Of a DNA stretch of 37,167 nucleotides, positions 1-6,784 are shown in pieces. The DNA is from Microvirga splendida (GTDB taxonomy: Bacteria > Pseudomonadota > Alphaproteobacteria > Rhizobiales > Beijerinckiaceae), in NCBI RefSeq assembly GCF_016427565.1, contig NZ_JAELXT010000038.1:1-37167 (forward strand), written 5' to 3'. The notes beneath the pieces are model-generated. The model made no database searches, was not told where the DNA came from, and was given only the letters and a program-made list of their open reading frames with translations. The stretch's first letter is position 1; each line of letters opens with the position of its first letter. A program made the translations under genes and the position numbers.

Positions 1-267
1 AACCGCGCGTGACGAGCAGTCTGGCTCTCACTTACCAACACCACATCGAGCCGGGCTGCCCGACGCGCCACCCTCGATCAACCCTTCAGGCTCGCAGCAC
101 CCGCTGCGGGCCACAAGGTGCTGGCTCTTCAATAAGTTCGAATCCAAGGCCGAACATGCAAAACCACATTCCCGCCTTTCCGGTGTTTATGATGCGGGGA
201 TGCAGGGCTCATTCCGCCTTGACCTGAGGCGCATGATCCACCATGAGGGTTTGCAAGGTTTTTACCC
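1..267. other. Region upstream of purA, no gene recognised
   Basis: No convincing gene is visible. A short open frame starting at position 9 has no Shine-Dalgarno and an unprotein-like composition. An in-frame TGA at 9-11 could be the end of a gene entering from the left, but too little is present to say. The region ends in a rightward terminator at 268-294 that probably closes the upstream unit. Confidence 0.4.
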
Positions 268-294
268 AGCCCTGGCCTTGCGCCGGGGCTTTTT
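268..294 (+). terminator. Intrinsic terminator before purA
   Basis: A 9-bp stem (AGCCCTGGC with GCCGGGGCT, one G-U pair) encloses the 5-nt loop CTTGC and runs into TTTT. It lies just before the purA ribosome binding region, so it most likely ends a transcript entering from the left. Confidence 0.7.
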
Positions 295-312
295 CATGTG
301 AGGGTTTAGGCG

Positions 313-1605
313 ATGGCGAACGTGGTTGTCGTGGGCGCCCAATGGGGCGACGAGGGCAAGGGCAAGATCGTCGACTGGTTGTCCGAACAGGCGGACGTGG
401 TCGTGCGGTTCCAGGGCGGACACAATGCCGGCCACACCCTCGTGATCGGCGACAAGGTCTACAAGCTCTCGCTCCTGCCCTCCGGCGTCGTGCGTCCCAA
501 CAAGCTCTCGGTCATCGGCAACGGCGTGGTGCTCGACCCCCATGCGCTGGCCGGCGAGGTGGAGCGCCTGGGCGAGCAGGGCGTCTCGATCAGCCGCGAG
601 AACCTGCGCGTGGCCGAGAACGCCACGCTCATTCTCTCGATCCACCGCGAGCTCGATGCCCTTCGGGAAAGCGGCAGCGCCGGCACCAAGATCGGCACCA
701 CCAAGCGCGGCATCGGCCCGGCCTACGAGGACAAGGCCGGCCGCCGTGCCATCCGCCTCATGGATCTGGCCGATCTCTCGTCGCTGCGCGACAAGATCGA
801 CCGCCTGCTCACGCACCACAATGCGCTGCGCCGCGGCTTCGGTCTCGCCGAATTCAAGCCCGAGGAGATCTACGAGGAGCTGGCCTCGGTCGCCCCGAAG
901 GTGCTGCCCTACATGGACGCCGTGTGGCGCCTCCTCGACGAGGAACGCCGGGCCGGCAAGCGCATCCTGTTCGAGGGCGCTCAAGGGGCGCTGCTCGATG
1001 TCGATCACGGCACCTATCCCTTCGTCACCTCGTCCAACACGGTGGCCGGCCAGGCGGCGACCGGCTCGGGCATGGGTCCCGGAGCCGTCGGCTACGTGCT
1101 CGGCATCGCCAAGGCCTATACGACCCGCGTGGGCGAGGGGCCGTTCCCGACCGAACTCTTCGACGAGACCGGCGAGCTGATCGGCCAGAAGGGCAAGGAG
1201 TTCGGCGTGGTCACGGGGCGCAAGCGCCGCTGCGGCTGGTTCGACGCGACGCTCGTGCGCCAGACCGTGCGCACGTCGGGCATCGACGGCATCGCGCTCA
1301 CCAAGCTCGACATCCTCGACGGCTTCGAGACCATCAGGATCGGCGTCGGCTACAAGCTCGATGGCGAGACCATCGACTACTTCCCGGCGAGCCAGGGCGC
1401 GCAGGCCCGCGTCGAGCCGATCTACGAGGAGTTCGAGGGCTGGAGCGGCTCGACTGCGGGCGCCCGTTCCTGGGCGGACCTGCCGGCGCAGGCCATCAAG
1501 TATGTCCGCCGCATCGAGGAATTGATCGGCGCGCCCGTCGCAGTTCTCTCCACCTCGCCGGAGCGTGACGACACAATCCTCATGAAGAACCCGTTTGAGG
1601 GTTGA
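313..1605 (+). CDS. purA: Adenylosuccinate synthetase
   Basis: Catalyses GTP-dependent joining of IMP and aspartate to adenylosuccinate, the first committed step from IMP to AMP, in the cytoplasm. The 430-residue length is normal for the family. The N-terminal GDEGKGK loop covers residues 12-18 with catalytic Asp13, and GGHNAGHT carries the second catalytic residue His41. Further on are the IMP-site stretch GTYPFVTSSNT, TTRVGEGPFPTE, the aspartate/GTP loop RKRRCGWFD and the guanine-specificity motif LTKLD. It follows a terminator at 268-294. The next gene begins 34 bases after its stop, so the two may be co-transcribed. Identification is secure. Confidence 0.98.
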   Translation: MANVVVVGAQWGDEGKGKIVDWLSEQADVVVRFQGGHNAGHTLVIGDKVYKLSLLPSGVVRPNKLSVIGNGVVLDPHALAGEVERLGEQGVSISRENLRVAENATLILSIHRELDALRESGSAGTKIGTTKRGIGPAYEDKAGRRAIRLMDLADLSSLRDKIDRLLTHHNALRRGFGLAEFKPEEIYEELASVAPKVLPYMDAVWRLLDEERRAGKRILFEGAQGALLDVDHGTYPFVTSSNTVAGQAATGSGMGPGAVGYVLGIAKAYTTRVGEGPFPTELFDETGELIGQKGKEFGVVTGRKRRCGWFDATLVRQTVRTSGIDGIALTKLDILDGFETIRIGVGYKLDGETIDYFPASQGAQARVEPIYEEFEGWSGSTAGARSWADLPAQAIKYVRRIEELIGAPVAVLSTSPERDDTILMKNPFEG

Positions 1606-1639
1606 CGGCAGGGCCTCGGCGGGTCCATTCCGAAGAGAA

Positions 1640-2839
1640 ATGGCAGATTATTACCCTCTCATCGCTCGGGCCGTCGAAGGCTTGCCCGAGCAGAACCCCG
1701 ACACGCGGCACGCCGTCTACGAGCGGGCCCGCACGGCCTTGGTCGCGCAGCTGCGCTCGCTCAACCCGCCCCTTTCGGAGGCGGAGATCCAGCAGGAGAG
1801 CCGCTCCCTCGACGCGGCCATCGACCGGGTCGAGGCGGATTATGCGCCGCTGGCCGGGTTCGATCCCGATGCCGCCCCGACCCTGCCTGATGAAGAGCCG
1901 CCGGCTCGGCCCGCGCCCGAGGGCGCCCGTGGCGCCGCCTCGGTCCACGGCCTGCGGGCCCCGGCTCCCCAGCCGGCCCGGGATGACGAGTTCGAGGATT
2001 CCTATGCCGAGCCGGCGGTGTCCCGGCCCAAGATCGACAGCCGGCCTCATCCGGCCATGCAGAGCAAGGGGCGTGCGCGCACCATCGTGTTCGGCTCGGT
2101 CCTGGCGCTCGTGATCGCAGCCATTGCGGCCTTCGCCTTCCTGTGGCGCGACAGGCCCGAGGACCTCGCTCCCGAGACCCCGGTCGCCGAGGCGCCAGCA
2201 GCGCCGCCCGCCGATTCCAAGATCAACGAGCGCGTGGGCGGCCAGGCGCCGCCCGCTGCCGCAGCCGCTCCCAACCCGGCGCCGCGCCAGGAGACGGGCG
2301 TTGCGCAGCGCGCGGTCTTCTACGAAGAGGATCCCGCCAATCCCTCGGCGCCCAAGGCGCAGGTCGGACGCGTGACGTGGCGCCTCGAGGACGTCAATCC
2401 GGGGCAGGGCCAGCCGCTGGAGCGGGCCGTGGTCGCCAATGTGGACGTGCCGGATGCCGGGCTCGCCATGAAGATGGTCCTGCGGCGCAATCTCGACACG
2501 ACGCTGCCGGCGTCCCACACGGTCGAACTCACCTTCACCACCCGCGAGGGCGATACGAACCGGGTGATCCGGGACGTGGGGCTGCTGCAGTTCAAGAGCG
2601 AGGAGGCCGCCCGCGGCACCCCGGTCGCCGGCCTGCCGGTGCCCGTGCGCGAGAACCTGTTCCTCATCGGCCTGTCCAACCTGCAGGCCGATATTGCGCG
2701 CAACACGCAGCTGTTCGTGCGCCGCAACTGGATCGACCTGCCGGTGCGCATGGCTTCGGGCCAGCGCGCCATTCTCAGTTTCGAGAAGGGCGGCTCCGGC
2801 GAGCAGATCATCAACGATGCCTTCAGCCAGTGGCAATAG
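1640..2839 (+). CDS. Single-pass membrane protein of unknown function
   Basis: 399 residues, function not recognised. The ATG at 1640 follows AGAGA at good spacing and is preferred over an in-frame start 15 codons upstream that has no binding site. Residues 1-70 are a charged, probably helical domain (MADYYPLIARAVEGLPEQNP start). Residues 70-145 are acidic and Pro/Ala-rich, and one hydrophobic segment spans about 148-170. A second Pro/Ala linker leads to a C-terminal domain (about 240-399) rich in alternating hydrophobic residues. The layout suggests a cytoplasmic head, one membrane anchor and a periplasmic domain. It sits between purA and rpoH and ends at a strong bidirectional terminator. 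The function is unknown. Confidence 0.85.
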   Translation: MADYYPLIARAVEGLPEQNPDTRHAVYERARTALVAQLRSLNPPLSEAEIQQESRSLDAAIDRVEADYAPLAGFDPDAAPTLPDEEPPARPAPEGARGAASVHGLRAPAPQPARDDEFEDSYAEPAVSRPKIDSRPHPAMQSKGRARTIVFGSVLALVIAAIAAFAFLWRDRPEDLAPETPVAEAPAAPPADSKINERVGGQAPPAAAAAPNPAPRQETGVAQRAVFYEEDPANPSAPKAQVGRVTWRLEDVNPGQGQPLERAVVANVDVPDAGLAMKMVLRRNLDTTLPASHTVELTFTTREGDTNRVIRDVGLLQFKSEEAARGTPVAGLPVPVRENLFLIGLSNLQADIARNTQLFVRRNWIDLPVRMASGQRAILSFEKGGSGEQIINDAFSQWQ

Positions 2840-2862
2840 GCTGAAAGCAGACACTGGACAGC

Positions 2863-2891
2863 AAAAAGCCGCGCATCATGCGCGGCTTTTT
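2863..2891. terminator. Bidirectional intrinsic terminator
   Basis: A perfect 13-bp inverted repeat (AAAAAGCCGCGCA, loop TCA, TGCGCGGCTTTTT) lies between the convergent ends of the 1640-2839 gene and rpoH. The A and T runs on both flanks allow termination in either direction. Confidence 0.92.
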
Positions 2892-2931
2892 CGTTGGGTC
2901 TCGCCTTTGAGGGGAGCTTGCCTTTGAGGCG

Positions 2932-3822
2932 TCAGGCGTCGGCCGACGACGTCTCGATCTGGGTCAGGTTCTTCTTGACCGCTTCCTGGATCTTCTCGAA
3001 GGCGCGTACCTCGATCTGGCGGACGCGCTCGCGGGAGACGCCGAACTCCGTGGAGAGCTCCTCCAGGGTGATCGGGTCATCCGACAGGCGGCGCGCCTCG
3101 AAGATGCGGCGCTCGCGCGGGTTGAGCACGGAGAGCGCGTTGCGCAGGGCCTTCAGGCGGTTCTGGCCCTCCTCCTCCTCGACGAGCACCTGCTCCTGGC
3201 TCTGGCCCTGGTCGACGAGCCAATCCTGCCACTCGCCGCCGCCTTCGCCCTCGTCGCGCAGGGGGGCGTTGAGGGAGGTGTCGCCGCCGAGGCGGCGGTT
3301 CATGTCCACCACGTCCTGCTCGGTCACGCCGAGCTGGGTGGCGATCTGCTTGACGTTGTCAGGGTGCAGGTCGCCTTCCTCGAAGGCGGAGATGCGGCCC
3401 TTGGCCTTGCGCAGGTTGAAGAACAGCTTCTTCTGGTTCGCCGTGGTGCCCATCTTCACGAGGGACCAGGACCGCAGGATGTATTCCTGAATGGCCGCCT
3501 TGATCCACCACATGGCATAGGTGGCGAGGCGGAAGCCCTTGTCGGGCTCGAAGCGCTTGACGGCCTGCATCAGGCCGACATTGCCTTCGGACACCACTTC
3601 GCCGATCGGCAGGCCATAGCCGCGATAGCCCATGGCGATCTTGGCGACCAGACGCAGGTGGGATGTGACGAGCTTGTGGGCGGCTTCGCGATCTCCATGC
3701 TCACGCCAGCGTTTGGCGAGCATGTATTCCTCATGCGGCTCGAGCATGGGGAAGCGACGGATCTCGTCGAGATAGCGCGAAAGGCCTCCTTCATTGGCAA
3801 GCACCGGAAGCGCTGTAGCCAT
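2932..3822 (-). CDS. rpoH: RNA polymerase sigma-32 (heat-shock) factor
   Basis: Directs RNA polymerase to heat-shock promoters. The 296-residue length fits the family. Region 2 contains EGNVGLMQAVKRFEP and TYAMWWIKAAIQEYILRSWS. The RpoH-specific box QKKLFFNLR is at residues 130-138 and marks it as sigma-32 rather than another sigma-70 relative. Region 4 ends in the helix-turn-helix FGVSRERVRQIEVRAFEKIQ. The start at 3822 (MATALPVL) is chosen because AAAGGAGGAGA lies directly upstream; an in-frame ATG 19 codons further up has no such site. rluD lies upstream on the same strand, an arrangement known in other alphaproteobacteria. It is probably the RpoH1-type copy of an organism with more than one, which is inference. 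Confidence 0.96.
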   Translation of the reverse strand: MATALPVLANEGGLSRYLDEIRRFPMLEPHEEYMLAKRWREHGDREAAHKLVTSHLRLVAKIAMGYRGYGLPIGEVVSEGNVGLMQAVKRFEPDKGFRLATYAMWWIKAAIQEYILRSWSLVKMGTTANQKKLFFNLRKAKGRISAFEEGDLHPDNVKQIATQLGVTEQDVVDMNRRLGGDTSLNAPLRDEGEGGGEWQDWLVDQGQSQEQVLVEEEEGQNRLKALRNALSVLNPRERRIFEARRLSDDPITLEELSTEFGVSRERVRQIEVRAFEKIQEAVKKNLTQIETSSADA

Positions 3823-4006
3823 AGTCTCTCCTCCTTTGGCTCCCTCACCGTGAGGCAAGCCTGAGGCGGCCCCCTCCATGGCTGGCCGCCAACCTTCTTA
3901 TAAGCGGTTCAACCTTGTCCGAATAGAGGCGTCAGGCTTCAAGACGTGGTGAACGCATCAGAATCGCAAGGGTGCCAGCGTGGCCGACTTTTGCGACCGA
4001 TTGACG

Positions 4007-5005
4007 CTAAATTTCTGCCCGCAAGGCCTCCAGGAGGGCCGCGATATCGGCCGGAAGCGGGCTCTCGAACCGCAGGAACTCGCCGCTGCGCGGGTGCTCA
4101 AAGCCCAGGATGGCGGCGTGCAGGGCCTGCCGCCTCAGGGTGGCGAGCGCCTCCTGCGACCTCTCCGCGAGGCGGTTGGCCTTCGTCTTGAAACCGGAGC
4201 CGTAAGTCGCATCGCCGAGGAGCGGATGCCCGAGATGGGCCATATGCACCCGGATCTGGTGCGTGCGCCCGGTCTCCAGCTCGCACCGGACGAGGCTCGC
4301 CATGGGCTGTGCAGGGGATAGGCTCTCCAGGAGTTCGTAATGGGTGATGGCATAGCGGCCGCGCTCCTCGCCCACCACCACGATCTTCTCGCGATTGTGG
4401 GTGGAACGGGCGAGCGCCGCCTCCACGGTCCCGCGCCGGCGCTCGGGCACGCCCCAGACGATGGCCAGATAGGCCCGCTCCAGCGGGCCCGTGCGGCCAT
4501 GGTCGGCGAATTGCGCCGAGAGGGCCTGATGGGCGACATCGTTCTTGGCCACCACCAGCAGGCCCGAGGTGTCCTTGTCGAGCCGGTGCACGATGCCCGG
4601 CCGCTTCACGCCGCCGATGCCCGACAGGCTCTCGCCGCAATGGGCGATGAGCGCGTTCACCAGCGTGCCTGAATCGTGCCCCGCCGCCGGGTGGACCACG
4701 AGACCGGGCGGCTTGTCGATGACGATCACGTCGTCATCCTCATAGACGATGCTGAGCGCCATCACCTCGCCGGCCGGTTCCGCCGGCACCGGCGGCGGCA
4801 CGTTCAATCCGATGCGGGCACCGCCTGCCACCTTGCGGTTGGGGTCGAGCACCGGCGCGCCGTCGACGGTCACCTGACCGTCACGGATCAGCGCCTGGAG
4901 GCGGCTGCGCGACAGGTCGCCCTGAAGCCGCGCCAGCACCCGGTCCAGCCGCTCGGGCGCAAGGCCATCCTCCAAAATCCATTCGTGCCGCGTCGCGTCG
5001 TTCAC
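4007..5005 (-). CDS. rluD: Ribosomal large-subunit pseudouridine synthase, RluD family
   Basis: Converts uridine to pseudouridine in RNA. By family resemblance the targets are 23S rRNA helix 69 positions (1911/1915/1917 in E. coli). An S4 RNA-binding domain occupies about residues 16-75 (LDRVLARLQG, SRSRLQALIRDGQV), and the catalytic domain follows from about 85. The motif HRLDKDTSG carries catalytic Asp143, and later conserved stretches are ELETGRTHQIRVH and LLGDATYG. Its 332 residues are typical. The gene lies upstream of rpoH on the same strand with about 184 bases between. RluD versus RluC subtype cannot be settled by eye, but the N-terminal S4 domain and the adjacency to rpoH favour RluD. 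Confidence 0.93.
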   Translation of the reverse strand: MNDATRHEWILEDGLAPERLDRVLARLQGDLSRSRLQALIRDGQVTVDGAPVLDPNRKVAGGARIGLNVPPPVPAEPAGEVMALSIVYEDDDVIVIDKPPGLVVHPAAGHDSGTLVNALIAHCGESLSGIGGVKRPGIVHRLDKDTSGLLVVAKNDVAHQALSAQFADHGRTGPLERAYLAIVWGVPERRRGTVEAALARSTHNREKIVVVGEERGRYAITHYELLESLSPAQPMASLVRCELETGRTHQIRVHMAHLGHPLLGDATYGSGFKTKANRLAERSQEALATLRRQALHAAILGFEHPRSGEFLRFESPLPADIAALLEALRAEI

Positions 5006-5051
5006 CGCATCCTCATTTCCGGTCGGCCTTCGCTTTTTTCAGCAAAAGGGC

Positions 5052-5080
5052 TTGATGCAAATCAGAAGGGTGGTTATACG
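5052..5080 (+). promoter_or_regulatory. Promoter of tRNA-Glu
   Basis: TTGATG (5052-5057) and TATACG (5075-5080) are separated by 17 bases and lie 20-50 bases before the tRNA. They fit a housekeeping sigma promoter and fall in the divergent gap behind rluD. Confidence 0.65.
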
Positions 5081-5099
5081 AGCGGCCTCCACCTTGCTA

Positions 5100-5175
5100 G
5101 CTCCCTTCGTCTAGCGGTCTAGGACGTCGCCCTCTCACGGCGAAAACAGGGGTTCGAGTCCCCTAGGGAGCGCCA
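5100..5175 (+). tRNA. tRNA-Glu (anticodon CTC)
   Basis: The sequence folds as a cloverleaf. The acceptor stem is GCTCCCT/AGGGAGC, the anticodon loop CTCTCAC places CTC at positions 34-36, and the T arm contains GGTTCGAGTCC. The 3' CCA is encoded at 5173-5175. Anticodon CTC reads GAG codons. It is a single-gene unit with its own promoter at 5052-5080 and terminator at 5188-5220. Confidence 0.97.
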
Positions 5176-5187
5176 AAGGTTCAAAGA

Positions 5188-5220
5188 AAAAGCCCCGCTT
5201 CGGCGGGGCTTTTCTTTTTC
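5188..5220 (+). terminator. Terminator after tRNA-Glu
   Basis: The stem AAAAGCCCCGC/GCGGGGCTTTT encloses a UUCG tetraloop and is followed by CTTTTTC. It ends the tRNA transcript and, being flanked by A and T runs, could also end leftward transcription of the 5268-5678 gene only if that gene reads past its stop. Confidence 0.9.
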
Positions 5221-5267
5221 AGATCCGTCAGCCCAAGAGAGCCTGTCACATCACGACGAATCGGATC

Positions 5268-5678
5268 TCATTCGGCCGGCGTCAGATGGGCTGCCGGACG
5301 GGGAGCGAGATCCCGCGCCGGGCGGAAGACGAAGTAGGCGAACAGGATCATGGCTGCGAACACGATCAGGGACGCGAGCGCGGCGATCGGATCGGCCGCG
5401 TGATAGCCGAGATGGATGGCGGCGACGGCGATCGTGAGCACGACCGTGCCGAGCGACCAGAGGACGACCTGAAGCATTGCCATTCGGCTCGTGTCGAGGG
5501 CAGGGCGGCGCTCGTAATAGATGCCGAACAGAAATAGGGAGACCCATCCCAGCAGGTTGAGGTGGGCGTGCGCCGGCATGAGCGCGTGGTTCTGGGTCAT
5601 CGCCATGCCGATGCCCATGGCCATGCCAGCGATGACGAACAGAACGGCAAGCCTGAAGCTGAGTGAAGAAGCGTGCAT
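5268..5678 (-). CDS. Four-helix membrane protein with HAHLNLLGW motif
   Basis: 136 residues, with predicted membrane helices at about 7-28, 40-56, 68-90 and 97-118. Histidines lie at helix ends (His31, His37, His39, His89, His93). The stretch PAHAHLNLLGWVSLFLFG resembles helices of small proteins related to the catalytic subunit of haem-copper oxidases, so haem or metal binding is possible but not shown. The start at 5678 follows GGAGGA at 5 bases. An in-frame upstream start at 5843 would add 55 residues with no membrane or domain character and is rejected. The leader can form a structure that pairs the binding site (see findings). The exact function is unknown. Confidence 0.75.
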   Translation of the reverse strand: MHASSLSFRLAVLFVIAGMAMGIGMAMTQNHALMPAHAHLNLLGWVSLFLFGIYYERRPALDTSRMAMLQVVLWSLGTVVLTIAVAAIHLGYHAADPIAALASLIVFAAMILFAYFVFRPARDLAPRPAAHLTPAE

Positions 5679-5684
5679 GAGGTG

Positions 5685-5732
5685 TCCTCCAAAGTTTCCC
5701 GAGTTGATCTCGGGTCTATCCTTAAAGGAGGA
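5685..5732 (-). promoter_or_regulatory. Leader structure that pairs the ribosome binding site
   Basis: In the transcript, UCCUCC (plus-strand 5727-5732) is complementary to the ribosome binding site GGAGGA (5685-5690). Between them the perfect hairpin CCCGAG/CTCGGG (5698-5703 with 5709-5714) would bring the two together. This predicts a closed leader that blocks initiation of the 5268-5678 gene unless it is melted or bound. It is a fold seen by eye only. Confidence 0.5.
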
Positions 5733-5896
5733 GAAGTATGACTGATGTGTGCGGCGGCACAAATGTAATGTTTGCGATGTCATCTCTGTAACGATGCATC
5801 GTGGAAGTAAGCGGTCGTCGGATATACTGTTGCTGACGCGCAAAAGGACAGGCTGAACGCGCCCGCATCAAGGGGAGTCTTCGGCCGCGTGGCAAA

Positions 5897-5926
5897 CACA
5901 ATGGGGAGCTCAGGCTCCCCATTGTG
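5897..5926 (-). terminator. Terminator of the small-gene cluster
   Basis: A perfect 13-bp stem (CACAATGGGGAGC with GCTCCCCATTGTG, loop TCAG) lies just beyond the stop of the 5940-6119 gene. On the minus strand it is followed by TTTGCC, so the U tract is short but the stem is strong. Confidence 0.7.
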
Positions 5927-5939
5927 CCTTGAGAACGGC

Positions 5940-6119
5940 TCAGTTCTTACGGCCGCCGCTTTGAATGTCCGTCGATGGGGCGCGCTGCGGATGGTTGCCG
6001 CCGCCCTGCCGCTCGAAGGCGTTCTCGCAGCGGTCGATATGGCTCTCGGCCCGCTGCTGCATCTCCTGGATGTTGTGGCACGGGTCGTTGACGTCCTGCT
6101 GGCAGAATGCGCAGATCAT
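5940..6119 (-). CDS. Small Cys-rich protein, paralogue A
   Basis: 59 residues, starting MICAFCQQDVNDPCHN. Cys3, Cys6, Cys14 and a later Cys in DRCENAF, with a His after PC, suggest a zinc site. The middle (EMQQRAESHIDRCENAFERQG) is an amphipathic helix and the tail is hydrophilic, ending near QSGG. The ATG at 6119 follows GGAGA at about 8 bases. The protein is clearly homologous to the product of 6560-6724, which has the same Cys spacing and the same QSGG near its end. It is the last gene of a four-gene minus-strand cluster and is followed by a hairpin terminator at 5897-5926. The function is unknown; a zinc-binding adaptor or regulator is conceivable. Confidence 0.72.
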   Translation of the reverse strand: MICAFCQQDVNDPCHNIQEMQQRAESHIDRCENAFERQGGGNHPQRAPSTDIQSGGRKN

Positions 6120-6197
6120 AAGCTTGGTCTCCGTTTGCGCTGCTGGATGCAGGGCCAACGTGGAGGCCAGATCGCAGTTCCTCCCGCCGAACGCAAA

Positions 6198-6219
6198 ACG
6201 GCCCGCATGGGCGGGCCGT
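6198..6219 (-). terminator. Hairpin after the 33-residue gene
   Basis: ACGGCCCGC and GCGGGCCGT form a 9-bp stem with loop ATGG. On the minus strand it is followed by TTTGCG. It lies 30 bases past the stop of the 6250-6351 gene and before the leader of the next gene, so it may separate them or attenuate read-through. Confidence 0.6.
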
Positions 6220-6249
6220 CGAGAGAACTTGCGAGAGATCTTGGCGGGC

Positions 6250-6351
6250 TCAGCTGCGCTGGGTCACGCGAGCCTTGCGCGATCCCGAAGGCTTGCCCTT
6301 CGAACGCTTCTGCTTCTTCCAGGATGGTCTCACGCGGGCTTTGCAGGCCAT
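6250..6351 (-). CDS. 33-residue highly basic protein
   Basis: A very short reading frame, MACKARVRPSWKKQ at the start and SRKARVTQRS at the end. About 14 of 33 residues are Lys or Arg, with no acidic residue. The ATG at 6351 is preceded by AGGAGAAAG at ideal spacing, and a hairpin terminator lies 30 bases after the TGA. It sits between two other small genes on the same strand. Composition suggests a nucleic-acid-binding or ribosome-associated peptide, but that is inference from charge only. I recognise no family. The good binding site, stop and terminator are the reasons to accept it. Confidence 0.6.
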   Translation of the reverse strand: MACKARVRPSWKKQKRSKGKPSGSRKARVTQRS

Positions 6352-6360
6352 GGCTTTCTC

Positions 6361-6555
6361 CTATGGTGTGTTGCTGTCGTCTGATCTCGGAGCATCCGGG
6401 TCGGTCTTCTCGAGACCTTTGCGCTGATCGTTTCCTGTCACGCTCCGGTTGCCCTGCTCGGCGCGATCCGGGCCGCTCTGGCCGGGATGCACGATGCTGG
6501 TGTTCACGCTCTGCTCTGCCAACCCCTGAGGCCGGTCCTCGCCTTTGCCGGACAT
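6361..6555 (-). CDS. Small hydrophilic, probably disordered protein
   Basis: 64 residues starting MSGKGEDRPQGLAEQSVN. It is rich in Gly, Asp, Asn, Ser, Arg and Pro, with no cysteine and almost no large hydrophobic residues, so it is predicted to be disordered. It begins 4 bases after the stop of the 6560-6724 gene and ends 9 bases before the start of the 33-residue gene, which implies co-translation in one transcript. The upstream GGCGG is a modest binding site, and coupling may help. No family recognised. Composition is different from typical shadow frames in this GC-rich DNA, which supports it moderately. Confidence 0.55.
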   Translation of the reverse strand: MSGKGEDRPQGLAEQSVNTSIVHPGQSGPDRAEQGNRSVTGNDQRKGLEKTDPDAPRSDDSNTP

Positions 6556-6559
6556 CGCA

Positions 6560-6724
6560 TCAACCGCCGCTCTGACTGTCGCCGCGGCGGGCGTCGGAGT
6601 TCATGCCCTGCCGGTCCTGGAGGGCATGCTCGCACCGGTCCACAAGGCTTGCGGCGCGCTGCTGCAGCTCCTGCCTATTATGGCAGGGATCGTCCACGTC
6701 CTGGTGGCAGAACTGGCACTTCAT
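6560..6724 (-). CDS. Small Cys-rich protein, paralogue B
   Basis: 54 residues starting MKCQFCHQDVDDPCHN. Cys3, Cys6, Cys14 and a Cys in VDRCEHAL, together with histidines, form a likely zinc site. A helix (RQELQQRAASLVDRCEHALQDRQ) and a short polar tail ending QSGG follow. It is a clear paralogue of the 5940-6119 product. The ATG at 6724 follows AAGGAGG at 6 bases, and that site is held in a strong hairpin (6727-6756). It is the first gene of the cluster and starts 60 bases after the stop of dctM, so read-through from the TRAP operon is possible. The function is unknown. Confidence 0.72.
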   Translation of the reverse strand: MKCQFCHQDVDDPCHNRQELQQRAASLVDRCEHALQDRQGMNSDARRGDSQSGG

Positions 6725-6726
6725 GC

Positions 6727-6756
6727 TGGCCTCCTTCGGGCACGAACAGGAGGCCA
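6727..6756 (-). promoter_or_regulatory. Hairpin enclosing the ribosome binding site of paralogue B
   Basis: TGGCCTCC (6727-6734) pairs with GGAGGCCA (6749-6756), and TTCG (6735-6738) with CGAA (6743-6746), giving about 12 bp with a GGCA loop and a 2-base bulge. In the transcript the ribosome binding site AAGGAGG is inside the 3' arm. It could hold translation off, damp read-through from dctM, or both. Confidence 0.6.
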
Positions 6757-6784
6757 ACGTGAAGGCGCTATGGGAGTTCCGATC

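Noticed and set aside
9..227. Open frame of 72 codons before purA
   Set aside because: No binding site, Arg/Pro/Ser-rich composition of a shadow frame, and the region ends in a terminator not far after.
243..1568. Long plus-strand frame of 441 codons over purA
   Set aside because: Composition (Arg, Gly, Ala runs) is that of an off-frame reading of GC-rich coding DNA; purA in the other frame is unquestionable.
3823..3943. Heat-shock-type promoter (CTTGAA near 3938-3943, minus strand) for rpoH
   Set aside because: The -10 part (TATTCGG region) matches poorly, so autoregulation cannot be claimed.
5738..5791. 17-codon frame with a strong upstream AAAGGAGGAG
   Set aside because: The binding-site-like sequence is the complement of the anti-site of the minus-strand leader. 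Too short to support alone, so mentioned only in a finding.
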